In this document: positions 53,786 through 64,000 of the stretch, piece by piece
Layout: each line of letters starts with the position of its first letter
Numbering within the stretch: position 1 is the first letter of the stretch
DNA from: Liolophura sinensis
Lineage: Eukaryota > Mollusca > Polyplacophora > Chitonida > Chitonidae
Reading direction: 5' to 3'
Length of the DNA stretch: 64,000 nt
Assembly (NCBI RefSeq): GCF_032854445.1
Contig: NC_088301.1
Span: forward strand, 8,736,281 to 8,800,280
Made by a program: the position numbers and the translations under genes
The notes under the pieces: generated by a model
Told to the model about the DNA's origin: nothing
The model's input: only the letters and a program-made list of their open reading frames with translations
The model's database searches: none

Positions 53786-56050
53786 TTGCAAGGCGTGTCG
53801 CTTTTTAAATTAGACACTGCCAAATATAATGGTGCTTCCGACAACATGGTGGGGCAAAACGTCCTCAAACCCCTAGAAAAGCTGATCCTATCGTCTGGGA
53901 CTTCCACCACCAGAGTGCTGATTGTATTTTGTCAAGCCAGATACGGTTACCCCGTTTCGCTATCTGTCACAGTATGCAACCCGACCGATCGGATTTCTAC
54001 GTCACTCCCTGCTGTGACGTAATTAACGTATGACCATGCCAAGATACCGTGACGTCATTATTCAAGGAATTTGGTTTTTGCCTTGTCCTGCGATCTGTAT
54101 ATACTATGGACCTGACAATGCATCGTTGTTATTGGAATGTGTTATTCAGTTTTAGACATTAGTTGCTTGGATTGTACACTCCTTACATGTCAACTATAAT
54201 CAATGCATAATTTTGTTGAAGGACAAATTCCATCTCCCCGGTGTGAAAAAGCCTTCACTGAACTGCAGAGAAGAAGGCAACTTTCTCAGAGACTCAAAGG
54301 TCGCCCCATATAGGCCATTGGCCAAACTTTATGAAAGTTGAATCAAAGATATTGAATATTCAACAAGTTTGGGAGACTTACATGGTGTTCATCTCACAGT
54401 CGGGTGGAATTTAATTACGCTATACATATTAGAGATGAGGTCTTAAAGGACAGGTGATATCATAACGGTTATTTGATAAGCGGAAGTTATTTTATAACCA
54501 GAAGTCAGGTGAGGAAAAAAAAGATGCACTTCTTGTGAAGACAAAATCTACAGAAAACTAGAGATTTCCTGACCTGTTGGCCTCAATTCTACAATTTTCA
54601 AAGCGTCTGTCGTGCAATGATAAGAGGAAATCGTTTAGAGACGAGACAAGTTTACAGTTAGAGAAGAGAATAGAATAGAAACGTTGATGCGGAAACATTA
54701 CGGTATCAACGGCAGGAATCTACTGGACTCAGTGCAATTGATATAAAACTGTAAAACTGATGGGATACAACTTGATTACCCTTAAAGAGGAAAAAAAACT
54801 ATAAACCGACGTAAGCATCATTAGGAAAAGTTCTATTGAAAACTGTACCTGAAAATAGCTGTAGTTATTCTTTTCAGAATTTTTCATTGGGTCAAATGCG
54901 GTCAAATGTTTTCATTGTATGGCGGGCTTTATGCACCATATGTGCGATCCTTTACCCCAGCATTCTTGAATCGGGTTCAACATCTTACCAGTTGTTGATA
55001 TTGATTATATATGTCGTTCTCAGAATTTTATTCAGGACTGAACGTAAAAGTGTAAAAAATATAGTGACGTCATTGACGACATACATCATTAGTATGGCTC
55101 ATAATGCTCGCCAAAGAATAAAACCTCTGACTGCATTTGACTCAGTGAAAAAAATGTAATAAACATAAGCAAAGATAATTTCATATATTATTACAGTTTT
55201 CAACGTTCTTTGTCCCGATGCTCGCTACATCTTTATAGTTTCTTTCCCTTGAAATAAAACACGAGGAGTGAAAGTAAATAAGAAACAATAAGTAAATGTC
55301 AGTGGAAAGACCTCAGAATTCTGTATCCAAAACTCTATTTGTTTATTATTTTATCTTTCAGGTTTTATTCGACTGAATGAAAGGCAGTGCTTACACTCTA
55401 TGGTAGGCCTTATTGACCACGTCAGTAGTAGTGGATATTATAATGATTTGGCTCATCTCCTCTTAGTTTCACTTTTGTAAATTCTTGGGAAATTTACGCT
55501 TGTACTGTATACTAAAAAGCATAACGAACTTTGCCGACATTAAAAAAACTGTGTGTGGGATGAAACAAGTTTGCTTCGTCCCTGACTCTAAAAGCTTAAC
55601 TACATTTTAATCATTCAATAAATCTAATAAGAAAATATGTAAAGGTGGTTTCAGATGTATATGATGTCTTTCCAGTGACACTTTCTTCATTTTCTCTTTT
55701 CTTTCACTTTCTGTGGTACGATGAATCATTACTTATGTATATGACAATCTGTACTCTACTGTAGTAATGCTTGTAAATACCTGAATTAAATGGCGTGTAA
55801 TTAATAATGTGTACAGAATGACATGGGGACTCAATCGGCTGGACAGGGATACCATCGGTACCAGCTGTTGTACATTAGTGTTTGGTCGTTTTTAATTGTG
55901 TGTTCGGTCGTTTTTATGTGTGTATAGGTTCCCGACTCTCTGTTCATTTGTTTCTCCCGTCCTGAATGAAGGATGAAGCCTTTTGTCCCATTCTGATGAT
56001 GCATAATGTAATTTTGTGATGTTACTTAGAAGGCGGTTTTGTTATTAAAG
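53786..56050 (+). other. Probable 3'UTR with several candidate poly(A) signals
   Basis: It begins right after the stop. aataaa occurs at 55117, 55158, 55253 and 55617, and attaaa at about 56043, the last followed by a GT-rich stretch. I cannot tell which is used. A 107-aa open frame at 54836-55159 has no domain or splice support and is treated as chance. Confidence 0.4.
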
Positions 56051-56559
56051 CCTTTTAGTTGTCTGTGCTGTCACAGACGTTGTTTGAACCATTACATTTT
56101 CTAGCCATAGTTTATGAATATGTTTATTGATATTATACAGTATGGTTTATCAAATGAAAATCACTCTTACCTTATGCCCCTTAAGCGTATTTTCAAAAAC
56201 AAAAAACAATGTACTTCAAATTTTTTTTAATTTTTTTATTTTCGGAATTTGCTATTGACATGTAATTTTTTTTATCTTTGAAAGTGTATATAAGGATACC
56301 TGTGTATGTAATTAGCCATTCATTAATCAAATGTATTACTCCTTATAAATAACGACTACACCAGGTAGAGTTAAACATCAGCTTTCAGTGTCGTCTTTAA
56401 TCGTGTAGTTATTTCTTGATAACTAAATTAGTTATGATGACCTCGTTCATGACGATGCGGACACTGAATAATGCTGAACTAATGGTAAACGTGAAATCAT
56501 GCATCCTCCAAGTTAGGAAAGGTTCTTCTTGCCAAGGACACAAGTATTCTCCTTCACAC

Positions 56560-56960
56560 AAGCATTCAAAGGCACCGTATGGATAGTGTCAGGTTTCATA
56601 GAAGTTTGTAAAGGCACCGTATGCATAGTGTCAGGTATCATACAAGTTTGTAAAGGCACCGTATACACAGTGTCAGGTTTCATACAAGTTTGTAAAGTCA
56701 CCGTATGCATAGTGTCAGGTTCCATACAAGTTTGTAAAGTCACTGTATGCACAATCCCAGGTTTCATACAAGTTTGTAAAGTCACAGTATGCATAGTGTC
56801 AGGTTTCATACAAGTTTGTAAAGGCACCGTATGCACAGTGTCAGGTTTCATACAAATTTGTAAAAGCACCGTATGCATAGTGTCAGATTTCATACAAGTA
56901 TGCAACGTCACTGTATGCATAGTTGCAGGTACCATGTGCTTAGTGAGAGGTTTGATACAT
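56560..56960. repeat. 42-bp minisatellite, about 9 copies, open on both strands
   Basis: The unit includes agtgtcaggtttcatacaag and tttgtaaaggcaccgtatgc, with agtgtcag 42 bases apart (for example 56585 and 56627). As 42 is divisible by three, there are 14-residue repeat frames both ways: + (GFIQVCKGTVCIVS-like, 159 aa frame) and - (MHTVTLQTCMKPDT-like, 140 aa frame). Neither has other gene evidence. Confidence 0.9.
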
Positions 56961-58859
56961 TTCAGTTTTCAAAGGCACCAAGTAAACGTTTTCCTACCCC
57001 TTTTATGAAATAAAATTTTAGAATCGTAAAATCACTTGCACAAGACAGATACTAAAATTTACATGCAACATGGATGACATTTATTCTGTCGTTTGGGCTG
57101 AGTAGCGTTGATGTAGTAATAGGTGTTCCTTAGAAGGCTTTTTGCACTGATGAAAAGCAACACTGAACTATGCAATGCATTAAGTAGAAGGCGTAACATC
57201 AATATATGGACAACCGCAAACGCGTCGCCAAACCTTCCAGTGCCTGTCACATAAGTATTTCAAAGATACTGTACCTCCTGCCATACTAAGCGTTTGAAAA
57301 CCAACTGAAAACCACATTAATTTCTAGACCAGTTTAAACTCTCATCCTGTTAGAAATGGTTCCACCTGATGTAGGAAAAATGCAAAGTTAAACGCAAAGT
57401 TTGTGTGCCTGTTCTAAGATGAAATCGAAAAAAAAAATCTTGATATATATGCCTCTACAAAGATTTAGCACTTGGAAACTATTTATGTGGAATATGTCAG
57501 TTAAACGAAATGAATTCATTTGACATATACGACAGTCGATGCAAAGAAAATTCTTTGGATATTCTCTTTGACTACCATATTAACTATGCCGGCTTTTTTT
57601 CAATATCGACATTGTTGGAAGGAGCCCTGCAGAAACGGTCTGTGCTTTTAGCCCATTAAAATGCGGTCAAGCATAAAATCAGACGGCAGTGAAGCTTATC
57701 CAGAGGAAGGAAGAATTTTCAGTATACTATTCATGGCCGACTGACCTTAAGAAAACTACTAGCTACTTTAGAACAGAATACAGTTTGACACCTTTACTTT
57801 ATTATACCAAAGATAAATGCCTTTAAATATAGCTTCCTCACATCCGTTGGATTGTTACCCCCAATGCAATACATCTACAGATAATTCCGAATTTTAGTTT
57901 TTCCGCAATAATTATTGATATCATCCGTGCCCATAAATATATATTTATATACAATAAATGTTTATGCATGTCCTAAACATGGACGATGTATTTGATAATC
58001 TCGAATGCTTGTCTGGGGATATCCCAACAGTCGTATAGATCAAGTTCAACAACATCTTTAACAATCGTTAGTTTCAGCTGTAGATAGTGTATCAGTTGGT
58101 GTCATCATATTTGATAATCTCATCTCCACTCAGTCAGTGTAATACAATATATGCGTATACTTTTAACTGATGTCAGACTGCCTGACTTCGTTCGACTCTA
58201 GTCAAATCGAATGTTCAATATCCCATAGTTTGTCGTTCATGTCGATAGCGTTAAAGATATTCTTTGATTTGTTTTGTCTCAAGACATTTTCGTAAAATAA
58301 ACTATTCCTATATCTGATGCTTGGGTTTTTCGATGAGAACTTTAAGATGATCTGTTTTTAATCGATTTGTGTTTAACACCACACTAACGGATTATTCTTT
58401 TATATATATGGGAGTTTCATTTTACATTTTTGGCTGAGGGAATGATTTGTTTTATTAATTCATCGATCATTTAGCATCACATATCAAAAATGTTTTACTT
58501 ATACGATGAAGAGAGAACCGAAATAGAGATGAAAATTTTAAGACTTGTTTGATCTTAATGTGAATAGCTTTATGATTACCTTTGGCTCACTTCGACTCAC
58601 TTCACTATTTACCCACGTTCTATCCGTACACCTGGTCTACAAAATATTGGATGATAATTAGGCGAATAAAGCTAGATATGTTAATTTCACTAACATTATG
58701 TCTGTTCGCTAAACATCTCAAAATAAAGTCTGCAAAGCTTGGATAATATACCGTGATTAACGCTAGGTCTTTCTTTCTCGCCAATTTAGTACAATTCGCA
58801 AAGCGACTCTTGGTTTATTGGCATATAAAGTTCTACTGAAGAATTTCTCTATTTCATGA

Positions 58860-58995
58860 GGACGTTCAGGTTTACGGGTGTGGCAAACCGGAGTGCCGGA
58901 AGAAAATCAACGCCCTTGGCCATATACTCGACAAAAGTCCTGATTTAAAGCCACAGTGGAAGCAGCGAAAGCAAGCGATTTAACCGACTAAGCCA
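58860..58995. mobile_element. Possible SINE remnant
   Basis: The gttcaggtttacgggtgtgg, caaaccggagtgccggaaga and aagcgatttaaccgactaag strings resemble the fragment at about 52090. The end looks like a degraded tRNA-like head. Orientation and family are unclear. Confidence 0.35.
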
Positions 58996-60529
58996 GCAGT
59001 TGAGTGGTTATGTAAAAAGTACCAAATCGCATTTCCATAATTCGCTCTCTTCCAGAACAAAAACAATTGGATGCCATCGCTTATAAATAGCCATACTGCC
59101 AGAACTTACGTCATGCTATGATATTATTATGATGATTCACCCGGCAATGTGAAAAAAAACCCGTTTTGATTATGTAATTTTGAAGCGAAATAGTTTCACT
59201 AAAGACCGTCTGGGCGCCGTTTAAGTAATAGTCACCCTGTCGATCCCAGAACCTTCATCGATTAACCAATCAATGCAATCGGTAAACTTGACCTTTTTGA
59301 GAAAGCAACAGCAATTTCGCGTACGGATACTTAATGTGGTAATCAACTGCAGCAAATTAGTTAATTTACCGAGTCTTATCACATTTCTGAGTCAATATCA
59401 ATTTATGGGTCAACATAAAGATCAAGATATGATGATGATGGCATTTGACTCACGTATAAGATTTTTTGTAGACTTCTCCCTCATTGTATACTTGTAAGTG
59501 GAAAATTCTTACTTCGTATAACTACAATCATATAAATAAATTAATGGATTCGTCGCATTCTATACTGTGTGTAACTCCAGGCAAATTGTGAAATGCATAA
59601 GCAGAAAGATCAGCGGTTCCATTTATATGAATTCTGTACCACCAGATAATTCTTCAATCCATACCCCAAGACCAAAATTCAATACGGACTTTGAGATATT
59701 GTGTTTAGCCAGTCCATCTGAATAATAGAAATGGTAATCACCAGGTTGTTTTTTTTTCTTGGCGGAGCGTTTTGTTTTCCTAATATTGCAGGTCTATTAA
59801 CCTTATCACGAACCGCTAGCACAGCGCCGTGGTCACACTCCCCTTCCACATAGACAGTTATTACCTAAAACAAATACAGACGACTGGCAATCGAACTGTA
59901 ACGCAGCTAGCAGTAAGCGTTGGAAATGGCCACGTGGATAATTGCTATGACATTCAGCTGACCTTGGGCAAACATGGCCCGCAGGTAACTTGATATAAAC
60001 TAATATAAGTTGGCAGGGGAATGCATACTGATAAGACATTGGGGAGAACAGGGAACGATAGCGACTTGCTACATTTCTCTGTCGAATCCATCATACCTGA
60101 CAATCATATTCGCTCCGAATATGTTATGTGGTTATGATCGAGCAGGTTGTAAGCTCAAATGACCGTGATGCGCTTTGATACTTTTGAAATGGTAAACATC
60201 ACAAAATCTCTTGAGAGAACATTGGTAAGCAATAACCTTAATCAGAATGGATCAGTGCATTAACAACCTGAATACAACCACAGGAAAAAAAATTTTTGTT
60301 GTCTTTGTATTGGTTGATACATGCAATTTTCCTATATGTCAGTTTTAATTACAAGCAGATGTGGAATGGTTGAAATAGTTGAAATGCGCCTCGAACGCGA
60401 AAATTGACCTTTTATTGTGCAGCCTCCAACATTCATTCATATCGAAGGTAAAATTTGATGAAGTAATTTAAATGACTGAAAAGATATGGATAATTTTCCT
60501 ATTTATGACAAACAACCATATACTCAATG

Positions 60530-60905
60530 CGTCGAAACAGACATTCGTATACCAGCTGTCAACCCATAAAGACTTTCCATGTCAATAATTGCATGACCTA
60601 TTCGCAAAGCGACGATTAGCACAAACTACCAAAAAACTGAGAAAGTATATGAAGTACGGAAATAGTACGGGATCATACAAAGAGAAGTGGTCAGTTTTCA
60701 CTGATGTAGGACAGACGCATTGTATGTTCTAGGCGACTGAGTGAAATCAGTATTAAACTCGTGTTCCATGCTAGAAGTTGTCGCTAATAATATGTATCTC
60801 AGTAGCGCTTGGAATGCAACTATTCATACATCCAAAGTGGCGATCTAACCCTACGCGATGAATATTCAGCTCCTGGCCCCGGGTTAAGCGGAATTAGACA
60901 CAATC
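60530..60905 (-). repeat. Dispersed repeat family M, long copy, opposite strand
   Basis: Reading +: gacattcgtataccagctgt, actaccaaaaaactgagaaa, tctaggcgactgagtgaaat, cgatgaatattcagctcctg and ggttaagcggaattagacac. This is the reverse complement of the sense order at 63255-63615. Confidence 0.65.
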
Positions 60906-61274
60906 ACGAAGCAGAGCGCCAGAGATTCTGGACGCTCTGTCCATATTTACTTACAGGAGACTTGTACTCAACTGTACACTGTACACTTAAGAAACTTGTC
61001 GAGGCCTTTTGTTGAACTTTCTGATAAAGGCTATTTGATGATGTGGTCAGGTTTTAATTAAAATCAACCTAAGCTAATCAGAGCTAATCAAATCTGGCTA
61101 ACAGAAACCTTGCAAAAGACACATACATCACAGCTGCCCCTTGGACATCGGCAGGCAGAATGTAAGACATCTAAACCACAGTTTAGACACTGGTTTAGAT
61201 GCGCAAAGCAAGATTTCCCGATGGTATTTATGTGTGTATGTGTGCGTGTGTGCGTGTATGTATATATGTATGTA

Positions 61275-61605
61275 TGTATGCTTGGCGTTTAACGTCGTAC
61301 TTAACAAGTTTTCAGTCATATAACGACGAGTAGCCATTAGGTGTGTGTACATATATTGGGTTTCTTCTTGTGGCAGGGCGAGTCCATGCCGCCAAAGTGC
61401 TGCCGTCACTGAAGCATTATGACGAAGACACCAGATATGGCACCCTAACTAGTCACATTATACTGACACAGGAACAACCACTCAAGTTTCCTTGCTCTAA
61501 CCTCTCACTGCTGAGCTCCAAGTGTGGCAAAAGCAAGTACCATTTTTAAAGTCTTTGGTATGATCCGACCCGGGTTTGATCCCGGGGTCTCTCGTAGTTA
61601 TATAT
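61275..61605 (-). mobile_element. SINE family B, second copy
   Basis: It opens on + with ttggcgtttaacgtcgtact, taacaagttttcagtcatat and aacgacgag, matching 4277-4325. Then gtggcagggcg follows in both copies. A B-box-like gggatcaaaccc lies on the minus strand at about 61570-61582. The A-box is not clear. Confidence 0.65.
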
Positions 61606-62189
61606 TGCACAGTTAGAGCACTTGGAATGCATTCACGATGCAAACAAACACCACGATGGGCATGGAATGCAATGTTCAATGTTGAAATGGAGGTTACCCA
61701 GATTGATGCGGATAGTCTAGTTAGTGTCGGCGAATTATCCCCCTTTAAGAGTTCATTATGTTGAGTGTATTGCGCCCTTGACTCCACATTGTTTGCTTGT
61801 GTTGTTTATTTACCGTGGCTGAGGCATCATTTCGGTTTGCCTCTGGGTTTATGTGAAAACTTTCTTCTCCAAAAGTTTCGGTGTGGAGCCTACCTTAAGT
61901 TTGTTTTAAACTATACCTATTATCACTGATTAATACCCTAAGGCCACACATTAAAATGATTAGTTTATCTTTATACATGAGTAGATTAGTACTACTAATT
62001 CCACAAATCGAATCAAAAAGTTATAATCTCTGTCAAGTATCTTTGGTTAACGACACATGAGCAACTGGTCTTTGATGTCCTTTTTCAGACTGCAATAGAA
62101 TTCATATGTTTTCTGATCACATATTCTCTCTATCCTTTTTCTATATTACAAGGGCATTGTATATGAAAAATAAAATGACGCCAATTGTC

Positions 62190-62740
62190 ATTGGAAGCCA
62201 AATGTCTGTACTTCTAAGTTTAGGTAAGAGCAGATATCAGTTATCACACTGTCAAGTGTCTGTACTTCTCAGTTTAGGTAAGAACAGATACCAGTTATCC
62301 CACAGCCAAATGTCTGTACGTCTCAGTTTAGGTAAAACCAAATACCGGTTATCACACTGCCAAGTGTCTGTACGTCTCAATTTAGGTAAGACCAGATACC
62401 AGTTATTACACTGCCAAGTGTCTGTACATCTCAATACCAGCTATCACACTGCGAAGTGTCTGTACGTCTCAATATAGGTAAGACCAGATACCAGTTATCA
62501 CACTGCCAAGTGACTGTACTTCTCAAATTAGATTAGGTCAGTTACTAATTGTCACACTTCCAAGTGACTATCTTAATTTAGATAAGACCAGATACCACCA
62601 GTAATACTGCCCAGAGGTTATACTTCACCATAAGGATGAAACCCGATACCTATTATCACACTGTCAAATGGCTGTATTTCACCATTTAGATATGACCACA
62701 TATCAATTATCACACTTTCGTGGGACTGTTCTTAACTATG
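62190..62740. repeat. 54-bp minisatellite, degenerating to the right
   Basis: tttaggtaaga-cagatacc and cacactgccaagtgtctgta recur. The tttaggtaa word is at about 62218, 62272 and 62326. Later copies are shortened or mutated. The 123-aa and 60-aa frames here are repeat artefacts. Confidence 0.9.
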
Positions 62741-63254
62741 TGGATGAGACTGGATGACAGTTATTGTATCCTTTCGCTATTACATTAGTATGGAGAGTTG
62801 GAAACAAGCGTTAAACTATACATTTCCATGGGTTATATTTCCATAGAGAATATGTTACATTGATGCCAAAGAGTTTTTCAATTTAGTCGTCTCCGTAAAT
62901 GTTTTTGTGTGTGTGTTTTGAATAATCTTTTAACAATATCTGTTTGGACAGAAGAGAAGAGTTTTCATCACAAGCTCTGGGACGTTTGACATTTTAAATT
63001 ATTCATTTGACATTTTAAATCATTCTTACATATACCGAAGGGCCCTGCATATGACGTGGTCATATTTCGCCATGTAGCATTTGTTAGATAATGGGTGTTA
63101 TGTGACGATTTCAATCAACGTCACAAGTTATTACTACTAAAACTAGTGTGTCAGGGTTTTTCCATCAAGCGCTTTCACTCCAAGTTTCATAAGTTGTACA
63201 TTGAGTATAATTCTCTTATAAGTAAGTATGGACATCAAGAACCTCTAGCGCTCT

Positions 63255-63615
63255 ACTTCATGACTGTGTCTAATTCCGCTTAGCCCGGGGCTAAGGGCCA
63301 TATGTTTATCGTGTTGAATGAAAAGTTGCAATTAAAGCGCAGCTGAGATACGTATTTGGTTATCGACAGCTGAGATTTTAGCATGGTACACAATTTGAAT
63401 ACTGATTTCATCTAGTCTCCTAGAAGATATATTGCGTATTTCCAATATCACTGAAAGCTGTTGACTGCTTCTCTTTGCATGTTTCAGTCCTATTTTCGTA
63501 CTTTATATACTTTCTAAGTTCTTTGGTGGTTGTGTTATATGTCGTTTTCGGGAATATACCTTGCGATTAATGACGTAGAATGTCCTTACTGGTTGACGGC
63601 TGGTATACGAATGTC
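63255..63615 (+). repeat. Dispersed repeat family M, long copy next to an 86-bp array
   Basis: It opens gactgtgtctaattccgctt and agcccggggctaag. Then come gcgcagctgagatacgtatt, ttagcatggtacacaatttg, tctttgcatgtttcagtcct and ggttgacggctggtatacga, then atgtctgtttgg. The 86-bp array begins right after it. Confidence 0.65.
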
Positions 63616-63624
63616 TGTTTGGAC

Positions 63625-64000
63625 GCATTTGGACATCACAAGAAGGCTTTTCCCCATTGTAAACACAGATTTAATGTTGGAATACATTTAGCTGGCGTAT
63701 GGCTCCTTTCATGTTTGGACATCACAGGAAGGCTTTTCTCCATTGTAAACACAGCTTTAGTGTTGGAATACCTTTAGCTGGCGTATGGCTCCTTTCATGT
63801 TTGGACATCACAGGGAGGTTTTTCCCCATTGTAAACACAGCTTTAATGTTGGAATACATTTAGCTGGCGTATGGCTCCTTTGATGTTTGGACATCACAGG
63901 ACGGTTTTCCCCCTTTGTAAACACACTTTTAGTGTTGGAATACATACAGCTGGTGTATGGGTACGTTGATGTTTGGACATCAAATGAAGGTTTTTCCCCA
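63625..64000. repeat. 86-bp minisatellite running off the window end
   Basis: ggacatcaca occurs at 63631, 63717, 63803 and 63889, with a variant at about 63975. The unit includes gtaaacacagctttaatgtt and tagctggcgtatggctcctt. The last copy in view is more diverged. The array continues beyond the window. Confidence 0.92.

Larger units (their letters stand above)
56051..64000. other. No second gene recognised; repeat-rich 3' flank
   Basis: Apart from the arrays and element copies listed separately, I see no exon with matching splice sites and no known domain. The open frames here are short and mostly inside repeats. A GT-rich microsatellite-like stretch lies at about 61228-61280. Confidence 0.6.

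Noticed and set aside
54836-55159. 107-aa hydrophobic frame after the stop codon
   Set aside because: Lies in the probable 3'UTR with no homology or splice support.

Overview
This is a eukaryotic, intron-rich, AT-rich genomic window. It carries one clearly readable protein-coding gene on the + strand, surrounded by dispersed and tandem repeats. Lophotrochozoan, most likely mollusc, is my best guess. The guess rests on the gene style (a receptor tyrosine phosphatase with an EGF/kringle/Ig ectodomain) and on a very frequent tRNA-derived SINE whose tail I associate with molluscan genomes. I could not test the species assignment.

The gene runs from 13477 to 53785 in 33 exons that I could splice by hand. 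All junctions are GT-AG and the phases agree at every one. With the one base owed by an exon not found, the joined reading frame is exactly 1580 codons including the stop (4739 bases seen). The product is a type I membrane protein with this order: 8-Cys EGF, kringle, two more 8-Cys EGFs, Ig, four FN3 domains, a membrane-proximal FN3-like module with a basic cleavage-type site, one transmembrane helix, a juxtamembrane segment and two tandem PTP domains. D1 has every catalytic motif ([21 protein letters not shown], a Q-loop glutamine). D2 keeps a C-x5-R-S loop but has lost the WPD acid and has a changed Q-loop. The PTP domains read most like the R2B (PTPRM/K/T/U) subfamily, but the visible ectodomain has no MAM domain. 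It instead resembles the Tie receptor kinases (EGF x3, Ig, FN3s), with a kringle inserted after the first EGF. The first coding exon(s), including the signal peptide and anything N-terminal to the first EGF, were not found.

Layout: 1-703, a 62-bp minisatellite. 704-13476, no gene seen, with SINE pieces and dispersed repeats. 13477-24841, EGF, kringle, Ig and first FN3 exons. 28495-39802, remaining FN3, stalk and TM exons. 40565-47957, juxtamembrane and D1. 48474-53785, D2 and stop. 53786 to about 56050, probable 3'UTR. Then repeat-rich sequence to the end, with 42-bp, 54-bp and 86-bp tandem arrays and no recognisable second gene.

The repeats have structure of their own. Two SINE families with different heads share a homologous 3' tail. 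A separate dispersed family of about 350 bp has at least six copies. Several minisatellites stay open in translation and create false ORFs. No CRISPR arrays, rRNA genes, intact tRNA genes or viral genes were seen.
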